Assembly: GCF_902506505.1 (NCBI RefSeq)
Contig: NZ_LR733406.1
Span: 1,512,525 to 1,576,524, forward strand
DNA: 64,000 nt
DNA from: Pseudomonas sp. 8AS
Lineage (GTDB): Bacteria > Pseudomonadota > Gammaproteobacteria > Pseudomonadales > Pseudomonadaceae
Direction: 5' to 3'
Under the pieces are notes generated by a model, which was not told where the DNA came from, did no database searches, and was given only the letters and a program-made list of their open reading frames with translations. Made by a program: the position numbers and the translations under genes. Positions 1 through 9,248 of the stretch are shown here, piece after piece. Position 1 is the stretch's first letter, and each line of letters opens with the position of its first letter.

Positions 1-996
1 CCCGAGCTGCTTGGCGAGGATCGTGCCCTGTTTGCCGGCGCCTCGGCCCAGGCCCTGCTGCGCCGCCTGGCCACGCTCGAACAGCAGGGCGCCGAGGCGC
101 TGTTCGGCGAGCCGGCGCTGCAGCTCGAGGACATCCTGCGTCCGGACAACGATGGTCGCGGCCGTATCCACCTGCTCGATGCCAGCCAGCTGGTGCACGA
201 GGCGCCCAAGGTCTATGCGACTTTCCTGCTCTGGCTGCTGGCCGAACTGTTCGAGCAGCTGCCCGAGCGTGGCGATGCGGAGAAACCGGTGCTGGCGCTG
301 TTCTTCGACGAGGCGCACCTGCTGTTCGCCGATACCCCCAAGGCCCTGCAGGAGCGCCTGGAACAGGTGGTGCGGCTGATCCGCTCCAAGGGCGTCGGGG
401 TCTATTTCGTCACCCAGTCCCCCGGTGACCTGCCCGATGACGTGCTGGCCCAGCTGGGCCTGCGTATCCAGCACGGCTTGCGCGCTTTCACCACCAAGGA
501 GCAGAAGTCCCTGCGTGCGGTGGCCGACGGCTTCCGCCCAAATCCCGAGTTCGACTGCCTCACCGTGCTCACCGAGCTGGGCATCGGCGAGGCCCTGGTT
601 GGCACCCTCGAAGAAAAAGGCACGCCGGCCATGGTGCAGCGGGTGGCGATTGCCCCGCCGCAATCGCGCATCGGCCCGCTGAACGAAGGCGAGCGGGCCG
701 CCCTGTTGCGCGCCTCGCCGCAGGCCGGGCGCTATGACAAGGCGGTGGATCGCGAGTCGGCCTATGAAATGCTCATGGCGCGAGCCCAGCAGCAGTCGCT
801 CGAGGTTCCTGGCGAACAGCCCAAGGCAGCCGACAAGTCGGGCGACACCGCCGGTCTGGGTGGCATGGCCGGCGAGCTGCTTGGCAGTCTCGCCAGCCAG
901 GTGATGAAAACCGCGGTGCGCCAGGCCGCCAATCAGCTCGGTCGGCAACTGGTGCGTGGCCTGATGGGTTCGTTGCTGGGCGGTAAACGGCGCTGA
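1..996 (+). CDS. HerA-like helicase/ATPase (DUF853, YjgR type), 3' part
   Basis: The reading frame is already open at base 1, so the gene starts outside the window; 331 codons are visible. The visible part includes a Walker B-like stretch (FFDEAHLLF, visible residues 102-110) followed by a sensor-like segment (YFVTQSPGDLP). Such features are typical of the bacterial HerA/YjgR group of hexameric DNA-translocase-like ATPases. The C-terminal tail is rich in Gly, Ala and Gln. The exact cellular role of YjgR proteins is not established. An inverted repeat lies just after the stop (1011-1040). The family call rests on recognition of the C-terminal motifs only, because the Walker A region is not in the window. 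Confidence 0.85.
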   Translation, partial: PELLGEDRALFAGASAQALLRRLATLEQQGAEALFGEPALQLEDILRPDNDGRGRIHLLDASQLVHEAPKVYATFLLWLLAELFEQLPERGDAEKPVLALFFDEAHLLFADTPKALQERLEQVVRLIRSKGVGVYFVTQSPGDLPDDVLAQLGLRIQHGLRAFTTKEQKSLRAVADGFRPNPEFDCLTVLTELGIGEALVGTLEEKGTPAMVQRVAIAPPQSRIGPLNEGERAALLRASPQAGRYDKAVDRESAYEMLMARAQQQSLEVPGEQPKAADKSGDTAGLGGMAGELLGSLASQVMKTAVRQAANQLGRQLVRGLMGSLLGGKRR

Positions 997-1010
997 GTGG
1001 CTTCGCCTGA

Positions 1011-1040
1011 GGATAAAGGCGCCTGATGGCGCCTTTATCC
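1011..1040. terminator. Hairpin after the HerA-like gene
   Basis: Perfect 13-bp arms (1011-1023 and 1028-1040) flank a TGAT loop between two convergent genes. There is no long T run on either side, so it is either a weak bidirectional terminator or an mRNA 3' end stabiliser. Confidence 0.6.
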
Positions 1041-1090
1041 TGCCGGGGTCGCGGGGTGCGGATGCCGGGCACTCGGCTCGCTGGCGAGGC

Positions 1091-1315
1091 TCACTCGCTT
1101 TCGCGGGCCTGTTCGATCTTGTGCAGTTCTTGCTGGAATGCCTGGTCGAGCAGGCTGGGTTTCTTGCGCCAGGGTTTGCGCTCGGGGTCCGGTTGAGCGG
1201 CGTAGGTAATGACTTCTCCGCCGTATACATCCTTGTAACGTTGTGCCTGGCGCTCTAGTTCCGCGCGCAGTTCATCTTTCGTCACGTGATTATCCAGAAT
1301 ATTGCTGATCGCCAA
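1091..1315 (-). CDS. Small conserved hypothetical protein (74 aa)
   Basis: A 74-residue soluble, highly charged protein with no signal peptide or membrane segment. Its N-terminal half (VTKDELRAELERQAQRYKD) is predicted helical, and the middle is proline- and lysine-rich. It has the look of a short conserved Pseudomonas protein, but I cannot assign a function. It converges on the HerA-like gene, from which it is separated by the hairpin at 1011-1040. The ATG at 1313-1315 is the first available start. Confidence 0.6.
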   Translation of the reverse strand: MAISNILDNHVTKDELRAELERQAQRYKDVYGGEVITYAAQPDPERKPWRKKPSLLDQAFQQELHKIEQARESE

Positions 1316-1634
1316 ATTGGCTGGGCTCGTCGGCCAGGGGCTTATGCTGCCACCAATAAAAGGCTTTTAACCGGCGAGGAGGGCTCTGCTTGAGCCGAGG
1401 CCATTGCAACAAAGTAATGTTGCTGCAATGCGCGGGGAGATTATAACCAGCTGTTTCATATTTGCCAGATAGTGCCGGGCGGTATTTTGCCGCGTGTTTA
1501 TCTGGGCGCGCCAAAGTTCCCATCGGTGCCAGTTAAACTGACCGGGTCGGCAGAAAAAACATGCCCGCAACTCATTCGTTGCCCCATGCAGCGGCGGTAC
1601 CGGCACCGCCCCTGCGTCAAGGCTGCGGCGCTCC
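1316..1634. other. Non-coding gap, nothing recognised
   Basis: About 320 bases between the 74-aa gene and the cysC remnant. The open frames here overlap one another in several phases and look like noise. I see no RNA gene, strong hairpin or clear promoter. Its composition is more AT-rich than its neighbours, which fits an upstream control region for the minus-strand small gene. Confidence 0.4.
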
Positions 1635-1930
1635 TCAGTGCAGCAGGCCACGTTTGCGCAGTTGTTCAACTATATAGTCGGCGGCCTGTTCGGCGCTGTA
1701 GCAGCTGGTTTCAATATGAATTTCCGCTGTTTGCGGTGCTTCATGGGGAGAGTCGATTCCGGTGAAGTTCTTCAGTTCGCCGCGCCGGGCTTTCTTGTAC
1801 AAACCCTTGGGGTCGCGTCTTTGCACTTCGGCCAATGGCGTATCGACAAATATCTCGATGAACTCGCCCGCTTCGACCAAGTTGCGCGCCAGTTCGTGTT
1901 CGCCACGCAATGGCGAGATAAGTGCAGCAT
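1635..1930 (-). pseudogene. cysC: Truncated 3' remnant of adenylylsulfate kinase (cysC)
   Basis: The last ~97 codons of this frame match the C-terminal half of APS kinase: the [12 protein letters not shown] segment, [21 protein letters not shown], and the [12 protein letters not shown] signature. The P-loop half (GLSGSGKST region) that binds ATP is missing. Upstream of about 1930 the frame continues into low-complexity sequence antisense to the esterase tail and has no kinase similarity. A functional enzyme (ATP + APS to PAPS) therefore cannot be made. The break falls about 30 bases from the stop of the esterase gene, so insertion or recombination of the esterase segment probably removed the 5' half. 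Confidence 0.8.
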
Positions 1931-1962
1931 GTCGTCCCGTCGATATGGCTTGGAAGCGGTTT

Positions 1963-2877
1963 TCAGTGATTCTTGCGGAACTGCCTGGCGAAGTCCCAGG
2001 CGGCCTGGCTGGCGGAGAAGTGGCCGGCGTACAGCTTGCGGTTGCGGCGGCTGTCGCCCCCGGGCCAGGCATGTTCGCCGTTGGGAATCAGACGCAGCTC
2101 TACGGGCGCCTGCCTCGGGCAGCTCCAGCTGGTCAACTGCGAGCCGTCGGGTAGCGCTTGCTCGCTGGAGCCTCCGCAACTGTGGGTCTTGGCCATGATC
2201 TGCAGGGTTTCCGGCACCGAGCGATGGGCCACCCCGGCGATCGCGTTCTCGCCCATGCCGCCGGCGTAGGGCACGTTGCTGTCCTTGGAGCCATGGATAT
2301 GCAGGACCGCTACGCCTTGCGCCCCGGCGCAGCTATCCAGGGCCAGGGTGCCGGACACCGGGATGATCGCGGCGATGTCCCGGGGCGCTTCGCAGGCCAG
2401 GCGGTAGGCCATCATCGCGCCATTGGACATGCCGGTGGCATAGACCCGCGAGCGGTCGAGCGGGTGCTGGCGGGCGATGTCCGCGAGCATGGCGTGGATG
2501 AACCGCACGTCGTCGACATTCTGCTCGACGGCCGGGCCGCAGCACTTGCCGGCATTCCAGGTGCGACGATTGTGCAGCAGACGCGAGCCGGTGCCGTTGG
2601 GGTAGGCGACCATGAACCTGTTGCTGGCGGCGACCCGGTTCATGCCGGTGGTACGCTCGGTCTCGTCGGCGTTGCCGAGGCCGCCGTGCATGACGATCAT
2701 CAGCGGCAGTTCACCCTGTCCGGCATTGGCGGGAACGAACAGCTTGTAGCTGCGGATGCTGCCGGCCACCGTGACATCGAGCAGCTGGCCTTCCGGCTTG
2801 GCGGCCTGTACCGCCTGCGGGGCCAGCAGCAGGAGCAACAGGCTCGACAGCAGGGGCCTGGGTAACGTGATGCGCAT
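1963..2877 (-). CDS. Secreted PHB-depolymerase/feruloyl-esterase-type hydrolase
   Basis: A 304-residue alpha/beta hydrolase of the LpqC/polyhydroxybutyrate depolymerase-like family. Residues 1-25 form a clear signal peptide (basic start, Leu run, VQA cleavage). The nucleophile elbow is GMSNG (149-153, Ser151). HGSKD (195-199) probably carries the acid, and the NGEHAWPGG segment near the C terminus carries the His. The family hydrolyses short polyester or aryl-ester bonds, and the signal peptide puts it in the periplasm or outside the cell. The substrate cannot be read from sequence. The gene lies directly upstream of the broken cysC remnant on the same strand, which suggests it arrived by a rearrangement. 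Confidence 0.85.
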   Translation of the reverse strand: MRITLPRPLLSSLLLLLLAPQAVQAAKPEGQLLDVTVAGSIRSYKLFVPANAGQGELPLMIVMHGGLGNADETERTTGMNRVAASNRFMVAYPNGTGSRLLHNRRTWNAGKCCGPAVEQNVDDVRFIHAMLADIARQHPLDRSRVYATGMSNGAMMAYRLACEAPRDIAAIIPVSGTLALDSCAGAQGVAVLHIHGSKDSNVPYAGGMGENAIAGVAHRSVPETLQIMAKTHSCGGSSEQALPDGSQLTSWSCPRQAPVELRLIPNGEHAWPGGDSRRNRKLYAGHFSASQAAWDFARQFRKNH

Positions 2878-3044
2878 GGTCGGTTCCTCGCAAGTGTCCG
2901 TTCAGTGCTCTTCCCGGTTCTGTTGCCCGCTGGCCACATGGGGCCGCGTCCGCCAGGTCGATGAAGATGGCTTCCAGCCATTGGCTATCGGTCGCGATCT
3001 GCTGCCGGTATTGGACGGTTTCCTTGTGGGCGCCGCGCTCCGGC

Positions 3045-4304
3045 TCAAGCCGCCGGTGGCAGCAGTTCCTTCAGTGGCCTGCTGTCATCGGCCAGTTGCG
3101 CGGCGTCGAGGACGATGCCCTCGGCGATCAGGCGCTTGGCGGCGATGAAGTCCTGGGGGCGGTTGACCGTGTCGGCGGCGATGACCTTGCCGTCCTTCAG
3201 GTAGAAGGCCGAGAAGCTGTCGCTGTCCGGCGTGCCGCGCAGCACCAGCTGCTGGTAGCCTTGGGACAGGCCGACCATCTTCAGTTTCAGCTCAAACTGG
3301 TCGGACCAGAACCAGGGCACCGAGGCGTAGGCCTTGAGCGTGCCGTTGATCGCCGCAGCGGCGCAGCGCGACTGTTCCAGGGCGTTGGGCACCGACTCCA
3401 GGCGCAGGCGGCGGCCGAGCAGGGCGTTGGGGTGGTTGGTGCAGTCGCCAGCGGCGTAGATGTCCGGGTCCGAGGTCTGTGCGTATTGGTCGACCAGGAT
3501 GCCGTTGTCCACCGCAAGGCCGGCGGCTGCGGCCAGTTCGGTGTTGGCGATCTGGCCGATGCCGACCAGCACCAGGTCGGCCGGGACGCGCGTGCCGTCG
3601 CTGCACAGCACGGCGCTGACGGCCTGGCCGGTGGCGTCCAGCTCCAGGTCGCTGACCTGCACGTTGGTGCGAATGTCTACACCGGCTTCACGGTGCTTGC
3701 GCTCGTAGTAGGCCGACAGCTCGGCGGCGGTGACCCGCTGCAGCACCCGCGGCATGGCCTCCAGCACCTGTACCTGCAGGCCCTGCTGCACGGCGCAGGC
3801 GGCCACTTCCAGGCCGATGTAGCCGCCGCCGACTATCACCAGGTGCTTGCCTGCGGCGAACTGGCTGCGGATCCGCTCGACATCGTCGAGGGTGCGCAGG
3901 TAGTGGAAGTTGCCGCAGGCCTCGGCGGCCTTGGCCTGGGGCACGCTCAGCGGGCGCGGTCGGCCGCCGGTGGCGATCACCAGCTTGGCGTAGGCCAGGC
4001 GGCGGCCGTCGGCCAGTTGCACGCACTTGCTGGCCCGGTCGATGGCCTCGACCCGCACGCCACTGAGAATTTCCACCTGGGCCCTGTCGTAGGCCGCCTG
4101 CGGGCGGATGGCCAGGCTGGCTTTCTCGACACTGCCAGCCAGGTAGGCCTTGGACAGCGGCGGGCGGTGGTAGGGCAGGTGGGCTTCCTCGCCGATCAGC
4201 AGGATGCGTCCGCTCCAGCCTTCGTTGCGCAGGCTGACGGCCAGTTCGCCGCCGGCGTGGCCGGCACCGATGATGATGGCGGTGGAAGATGCAGCGTCTG
4301 TCAT
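3045..4304 (-). CDS. FAD-dependent reductase, rubredoxin/ferredoxin reductase family
   Basis: 419 residues from the ATG at 4302-4304, chosen because it is preceded by a GAGG box and begins directly before the FAD-binding beta strand (IIIGAGHAGGELA). An in-frame ATG at 4379 would add 25 residues that do not fit the family. A second dinucleotide motif (VIVGGGYIGLEVA) binds NAD(P)H, and YAAGDC is the FAD ribityl-contact motif. The C-terminal domain resembles the reductase_C of putidaredoxin/rhodocoxin reductases, which pass electrons from NAD(P)H to small iron-sulfur proteins or rubredoxins. No partner ferredoxin or P450 is next to it. It is divergent from chrA. Confidence 0.87.
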   Translation of the reverse strand: MTDAASSTAIIIGAGHAGGELAVSLRNEGWSGRILLIGEEAHLPYHRPPLSKAYLAGSVEKASLAIRPQAAYDRAQVEILSGVRVEAIDRASKCVQLADGRRLAYAKLVIATGGRPRPLSVPQAKAAEACGNFHYLRTLDDVERIRSQFAAGKHLVIVGGGYIGLEVAACAVQQGLQVQVLEAMPRVLQRVTAAELSAYYERKHREAGVDIRTNVQVSDLELDATGQAVSAVLCSDGTRVPADLVLVGIGQIANTELAAAAGLAVDNGILVDQYAQTSDPDIYAAGDCTNHPNALLGRRLRLESVPNALEQSRCAAAAINGTLKAYASVPWFWSDQFELKLKMVGLSQGYQQLVLRGTPDSDSFSAFYLKDGKVIAADTVNRPQDFIAAKRLIAEGIVLDAAQLADDSRPLKELLPPAA

Positions 4305-4493
4305 GGGGAACCTCGGGCAGAAAAGGCAGAACCATAGTGTATGCAGCCGCGGTGTCGGCGTCCCTGCCGAACATGCCATTTTGCCGTCCGCGCCTGCCGC
4401 GTCGAGCGACTGTCACGGCTTTGTGCGACCATTCGCCAGCATGCATGGCAACTGGGGCGGATGGGGGCAAAGGCGATGGGGGAGGCGCGAGCA

Positions 4494-5840
4494 GTGACCG
4501 AGGCAACGGACAAACCGGCCAGTGTGAGCCTGCTGCAGGCCCTGTGGTTCTGGCTCAAGCTCGGCTTCATCAGCTTCGGCGGGCCGGCGGGGCAGATTTC
4601 GATCATGCACCAGGAGCTGGTCGAACGGCGCCGCTGGATTTCCGAGCGGCGTTTCCTGCATGCCCTCAACTACTGCATGTTGCTGCCCGGTCCGGAAGCC
4701 CAGCAACTGGCCACCTATATCGGCTGGCTGCTGCACCGCAGCTGGGGCGGGGTGATCGCCGGGGCGCTGTTCGTGCTGCCTTCGTTGTTCATCCTGATCG
4801 CCCTGTCCTGGCTGTACATCGCCTTCGGCGACGTGCCGCTGGTGGCCGGGATCTTCTATGGCATCAAGCCGGCGGTGACCGCCATCGTGGTGCAGGCCGC
4901 CCATCGCATCGGTTCACGGGCGCTGAAAAATAACTGGCTGTGGGGCATCGCCGCGGCGTCCTTCGTCGCCATCTTCGCCCTCAACCTGCCGTTCCCGCTG
5001 ATCGTGCTGGGCGCCGCCGTGCTCGGCTTGCTCGGCGGGCGCCTGGCGCCGCAGTATTTCGCCGTCGGCGGCGGGCATGCCGCCGCGGCCTCGTCGTTCG
5101 GCCCGGCGCTGATCGATGACGACACGCCGGCACCGGCCCATGTGCGCTTTCGCTGGTCGCGCCTGCTTGCCTTGCTGCTGCTCGGTGCGGCCCTGTGGCT
5201 GCTGCCGATGGGGCTGCTGACGGCCCTGTACGGCTGGGACGGCACCCTGACGCAGATGGCCTGGTTCTTCACCAAGGCGGCGCTGCTGACCTTCGGCGGC
5301 GCCTATGCGGTGTTGCCCTACGTCTACCAGGGCGCGGTCGGCCACTATGGCTGGCTGACCCCGACACAGATGATCGACGGCCTGGCCCTGGGCGAGACCA
5401 CGCCGGGGCCGCTGATCATGGTGGTGGCCTTCGTCGGTTTCGTCGGCGCCTACCTGCAGCCGGTGTTCGGTGGCGACTCGGCCTTCCTCAGCGGCGCCGT
5501 GGCGGCCAGCCTGGTGACCTGGTTCACCTTCCTGCCGTCCTTCCTGTTCATCCTGATCGGCGGGCCGCTGGTCGAGGCGACCCACAACGAGCTGCGCTTC
5601 ACCGCGCCGCTGACCGCCATCACCGCGGCGGTGGTCGGGGTGATCCTCAACCTGGCGCTGTTCTTTGCCTACCACGTGCTCTGGCCCGCGGGCTTCGCCG
5701 CTGCCTTCGACTGGCCCTCGGCGCTGCTCGCCGTGGCGGCGGGGGTGGCGCTGCTGGGGTTCAAGCGTGGGGTGATCGAGGTGCTGCTGGCCAGTGCCGC
5801 GCTCGGCCTGCTGGTGCACCTGGTCCGTCAGTCGTATTGA
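4494..5840 (+). CDS. chrA: Chromate transporter, ChrA family
   Basis: A polytopic inner-membrane protein of about 448 residues with the two-repeat CHR architecture. FISFGGPAGQI near the N terminus and LLTFGGAYAVLPYV in the second half are the repeated FGG signatures. LLPGPEAQQLATYIGW and LGETTPGPLIM are the paired P-G-P motifs. The family exports chromate using the proton gradient. I place the start at GTG 4494 because a strong GGGAGG box ends 8 bases upstream; ATG 4476 in the same frame is an alternative. The gene is divergent from the flavoprotein at 3045-4304, with ~190 bases between them for promoters. No chrB-type regulator is seen nearby. Confidence 0.9.
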   Translation: MTEATDKPASVSLLQALWFWLKLGFISFGGPAGQISIMHQELVERRRWISERRFLHALNYCMLLPGPEAQQLATYIGWLLHRSWGGVIAGALFVLPSLFILIALSWLYIAFGDVPLVAGIFYGIKPAVTAIVVQAAHRIGSRALKNNWLWGIAAASFVAIFALNLPFPLIVLGAAVLGLLGGRLAPQYFAVGGGHAAAASSFGPALIDDDTPAPAHVRFRWSRLLALLLLGAALWLLPMGLLTALYGWDGTLTQMAWFFTKAALLTFGGAYAVLPYVYQGAVGHYGWLTPTQMIDGLALGETTPGPLIMVVAFVGFVGAYLQPVFGGDSAFLSGAVAASLVTWFTFLPSFLFILIGGPLVEATHNELRFTAPLTAITAAVVGVILNLALFFAYHVLWPAGFAAAFDWPSALLAVAAGVALLGFKRGVIEVLLASAALGLLVHLVRQSY

Positions 5841-5902
5841 CCGGGGCGGCCCTTTCTTCTATTCAGGCAGTAGGGTTTTTGCTCAGGAGCGGGTAGCCAG
5901 CG

Positions 5903-7480
5903 ATGACAGTCAAGCGCAAGGCCGTGCCAGTATGGCGCCGCTGGCTGCTCGAACCGGCCGTGCTGCCGTTGGCGCGGGTCTTCGTGGTGCTGGTCGGCCT
6001 GGCGCTGCTGGCCACCGATGCCTGGCTGATCTGGAAGGCCCGGGACGTGCAGTTGCGCGAGGCGCAGGTGGAGACCTCCAACCTGGCCTCGGCGCTGGCG
6101 CGGCAGGCCGCCGATACCCTGAAGAAGGCCGATACGGTGCTGCTCGACCTGGTCGAGCGCCTGCAGGTCGACGGTACCGCCGAGCCCCAGTTGCAGCGCC
6201 TCAATGGCCTGATGCGCCAGCATGTCTACGAGCAGGCCGAACTGCATGGCCTGTTCGCCTATGACCGCGATGGCAACTGGCTGGTGACTTCCTTCGGCAC
6301 GATTCCGCCCGGCGCCAACAATGCCGATCGCGAATACTTCATCTTCCACCGCGAGCATCCGGACGACCACGACCCGCATGTCGGCCCGCCGATCCGCAGC
6401 CGCACCACCAACGAGTGGATCATTCCGCTGTCACGGCGCCTGGAGGATGCCCAGGGCAACTTTGCCGGGGTGGCCCTGGCGACCCTGTCCATCGGCTATT
6501 TCCAGCAGTTCTACGGCACCTTCGATATCCGCGAGCACGGCACCATCAGCCTGGCGCTGAACGACGGCACCGTGCTGGTGCGCAAGCCCTTCCTCGAGTC
6601 GACCATCGGCTCAAGCATTGCCAACGGCCCGGTCTTCAAGAGCCTGTTGCCGCAACGCCCGGTGGGCAGCTCGATGCATGCCTCGGTTCTGGACGGGGTC
6701 GAGCGCCTGTTCAGCTACCGGCAGATCCAGGGCTACCCGCTGGTGGTCATCGCCGGCCTGGCCAAGGAGGACATCCTGGCCGACTGGCGTGCCGACACCG
6801 CTCGCCAGCTCATGGTGCTCGGCGTGCTGGTCAGCCTGATCTGGCTGCTCGGCTTCTACCTGATCCGCCTGATCAAGCGCGGGCAGAGGACCGAGGTCGA
6901 GTTGCGCGCCACCCGCGATGCCCTGCGCGCCTTCAACCTGCGCCTGGAGAAGCAGGCGCTGGAGGACGAGCTGACCCACCTGGCCAACCGTCGGCGCCTG
7001 ATGCGTGCCCTGGACGACGAGATCGCCCGTGCCGCGCGCTACCAACGGCCGCTGGCGCTGGTGCTGTTCGATGTCGACTACTTCAAGCAGTACAACGATA
7101 TCTACGGTCATTCGGCCGGCGACGAGTGTTTGCGCGCGGTGGCCAAGGCCATCCGCGGCGGGCAGAAGCGCCCGGCCGATCTGGCGGCGCGCTACGGCGG
7201 CGAGGAGTTCTGCCTGCTGCTGCCGGAAACCGACGCCCGGGGCGCCTTGCAGGTGGCCGAGCAGGTGCGCGCGATGGTCGAGGCGCAAGCCATAGTGCAT
7301 GCCGGCTGCCCCTGGTTGCGCGTGAGCCTGAGCGCCGGGGTGCATGTGCTGCTGCCGCAGCCGGGGGATCGTCCGCAGCAACTGGTGCAGGCGGCCGACC
7401 AGGCGCTCTATGCGGCCAAGGCCGCCGGGCGTGACCGGGTCCTGCTGTATGCCGAGGGCGCGGTCCAGCCGATCGGCTAG
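5903..7480 (+). CDS. Membrane diguanylate cyclase with periplasmic Cache sensor
   Basis: 525 residues. A first membrane segment (~20-42) and a second (~299-324) flank a ~255-residue periplasmic region of the double-Cache type. A short helix then leads to a GGDEF domain whose active-site signature is GGEEF (432-436), so it is expected to make c-di-GMP from two GTP. An RxxD inhibition site (RPAD, 423-426) lies exactly five residues before it, which predicts product feedback. The ligand is unknown; Cache domains often bind small carboxylates or amino acids. The stop codon abuts the stop of the convergent racemase gene with no base between them. Confidence 0.92.
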   Translation: MTVKRKAVPVWRRWLLEPAVLPLARVFVVLVGLALLATDAWLIWKARDVQLREAQVETSNLASALARQAADTLKKADTVLLDLVERLQVDGTAEPQLQRLNGLMRQHVYEQAELHGLFAYDRDGNWLVTSFGTIPPGANNADREYFIFHREHPDDHDPHVGPPIRSRTTNEWIIPLSRRLEDAQGNFAGVALATLSIGYFQQFYGTFDIREHGTISLALNDGTVLVRKPFLESTIGSSIANGPVFKSLLPQRPVGSSMHASVLDGVERLFSYRQIQGYPLVVIAGLAKEDILADWRADTARQLMVLGVLVSLIWLLGFYLIRLIKRGQRTEVELRATRDALRAFNLRLEKQALEDELTHLANRRRLMRALDDEIARAARYQRPLALVLFDVDYFKQYNDIYGHSAGDECLRAVAKAIRGGQKRPADLAARYGGEEFCLLLPETDARGALQVAEQVRAMVEAQAIVHAGCPWLRVSLSAGVHVLLPQPGDRPQQLVQAADQALYAAKAAGRDRVLLYAEGAVQPIG

Positions 7481-8179
7481 CTAGCCCGCGGCCAGCGCCC
7501 ATTCGGCCGCCTGCCGGGCATGCAGGGCGGTGGTGTCGAACAGGGGCACGCTGGCATCCTCGGCACCGACCAGCAGGCCGATCTCGGTGCAGCCGAGGAT
7601 CACCGCCTGCGCACCTTGCGCCACCAGGCTGGCGATGATGCGGCGATAGGTTTCCCGCGACTCTTCGCGCACCTGACCCAGGCACAGCTCCTCGTAGATG
7701 ATCCGGTGCACGTCCTCGCGCTGTGGCGCGTCGGGGATCAGTACGCGGATGCCGTGGCGCTGTTCCAGGCGCTCGCGGTAGAAGGCCTGCTCCATGGTGA
7801 AGCGGGTGCCGAGCAGGCCGACCCTGTTCAGCCCGGCGGCCTGGATCGCCGCCGCGGTCGGGTCGGCGATATGCAGCAGGGGAATGCCCACCGCCTGCTC
7901 GATGGCCGGCGCCACCTTGTGCATGGTGTTGGTACAGAGCACCAGCAGCTCGGCACCGGCGCGCTCCAGGGCCTGCGCCGCATCCGCCAGCAGGCGCCCG
8001 GCCTGGTCCCAGTCGCCGCTTTGCTGCAGGCGCTCGATCTCGTGGAAGTCGACGCTCAGCAGCACCAGCTTGGCCGAGTGCAGGCCGCCCAGGCGTGCCT
8101 TTACCGTCTCGTTGAGATGGCGGTAGTAGGGAATGGTCGACTCCCAGCTCATGCCGCCGATCAGGCCGATGGTTTTCAT
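7481..8179 (-). CDS. Aspartate/glutamate racemase family protein (YgeA type)
   Basis: 232 residues starting at ATG 8179, where the characteristic first strand MKTIGLIGGMSWEST begins; the longer frame adds an unrelated 12-residue leader. The two catalytic cysteines of the family are visible, in LVLCTNTMHKVA and in VILGCTEIGLLV, each followed by Thr. These cofactor-independent enzymes invert the alpha carbon of Asp, Glu or other amino acids by a two-base mechanism. The WEST version of the first loop is typical of the broad-specificity YgeA/Asp-racemase branch. It is cytoplasmic and convergent with the diguanylate cyclase. Confidence 0.88.
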   Translation of the reverse strand: MKTIGLIGGMSWESTIPYYRHLNETVKARLGGLHSAKLVLLSVDFHEIERLQQSGDWDQAGRLLADAAQALERAGAELLVLCTNTMHKVAPAIEQAVGIPLLHIADPTAAAIQAAGLNRVGLLGTRFTMEQAFYRERLEQRHGIRVLIPDAPQREDVHRIIYEELCLGQVREESRETYRRIIASLVAQGAQAVILGCTEIGLLVGAEDASVPLFDTTALHARQAAEWALAAG

Positions 8180-8355
8180 CCGTGCGGTGCTCCCGGTGTG
8201 TGCAGGTCGGGCCATGCTGCGGTAAACGCCGTGATCGCTGTAGTGACAGTCGCGTGGCGTTTGCCGCCCTGACTGTAACGGATGACGGGTGGCCGGGCAT
8301 TTTCCGCGCGGCTGGGGAATAATGCGCGCCGTCCTGTTGTCAGCCGAGCCCGCCC

Positions 8356-9240
8356 ATGTCCGCCCCCAGCATTCGCCCGAGCATCCTGCACCTTCCGGCC
8401 GGCCCCTGGCCGACCGTGCTCGACTGCCTGTGCGGGCATTTCCCGGCGATCAGCCGCGCTACCTGGCTCGACCGCATGGCCCGCGGCCGCGTGCTGGATG
8501 CCGAGCACCAGCCGATCGGCCCCGGGCATCCCTACCGCGAAGGCCTGCGCGTGCAGTACTACCGCGAAGTGTTGGCGGAAACGCGGATCCCCTTCGAGGA
8601 AGCCGTGCTGCATGTGGACGAGCACCTGGTGGTGGCGGACAAGCCGCACTTTCTCTCGGTGATGCCGGCCGGCGAATACGTCGAGGAAACCCTGCAGGCG
8701 CGCCTGACCCGGCGCCTGGGAAATCCGCACCTGGTGCCGCTGCACCGCATCGACCGGCACACCGCCGGGCTGGTGCTGTTCTCTGCCAACCCGCAGAGCC
8801 GTGGCGCCTACCAGGCGCTGTTCCGCGAGCGGCGCATCGACAAGCGCTACGAAGCCATCGCCCCGGCCTTGCCCGAACTGCAGTTCCCCCTGCAACGCGC
8901 CACCCGCCTGGTCGCCAGCGAGCCGTTCTTCCGCATGCAGGAAGGTGTGGGCGAAGCGAATACCGAGACCCGCATCGAAGTCATCGAACGCAATGGCGAG
9001 CTGTGGCGCTACCGCCTGTTTCCCGTGACCGGCAAGAAGCACCAGCTGCGCGTGCATATGGCGGCGCTCGGCGCCGGCATCTGCAACGACAGCTTCTATC
9101 CCGAGCTGCTCGATGCGCGCGATGCGGCGGACGACTACAGCCGCCCGCTCAAGCTGCTGGCCCAGGCCCTGCGCTTCATCGACCCGCTCAGCGGCGTCGA
9201 GCGCAGCTTCGACAGCCGGCTAAAGCTGGACTGGTCATGA
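8356..9240 (+). CDS. Pseudouridine synthase, RluA family
   Basis: 294 residues. The catalytic motif HRIDRHTAGLVLF holds the essential Asp of RluA-type synthases, and KKHQLRVHMA near the C terminus is the second family signature. The N-terminal ~70 residues form an S4-like or family-specific lead domain. The enzyme converts specific uridines in rRNA or tRNA to pseudouridine. This branch resembles the short-RluA/TruC-like proteins annotated as tRNA or rRNA synthases in pseudomonads, but the target base cannot be fixed from sequence. It ends 8 bases before the convergent solute-binding protein. Confidence 0.9.
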   Translation: MSAPSIRPSILHLPAGPWPTVLDCLCGHFPAISRATWLDRMARGRVLDAEHQPIGPGHPYREGLRVQYYREVLAETRIPFEEAVLHVDEHLVVADKPHFLSVMPAGEYVEETLQARLTRRLGNPHLVPLHRIDRHTAGLVLFSANPQSRGAYQALFRERRIDKRYEAIAPALPELQFPLQRATRLVASEPFFRMQEGVGEANTETRIEVIERNGELWRYRLFPVTGKKHQLRVHMAALGAGICNDSFYPELLDARDAADDYSRPLKLLAQALRFIDPLSGVERSFDSRLKLDWS

Positions 9241-9248
9241 TCGGCTGA

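Noticed and set aside
1931..2072. Upstream extension of the cysC-like frame as a full 145-aa gene
   Set aside because: The first ~48 residues are antisense to the esterase tail and have no kinase similarity, so the frame is a remnant and not a complete gene.
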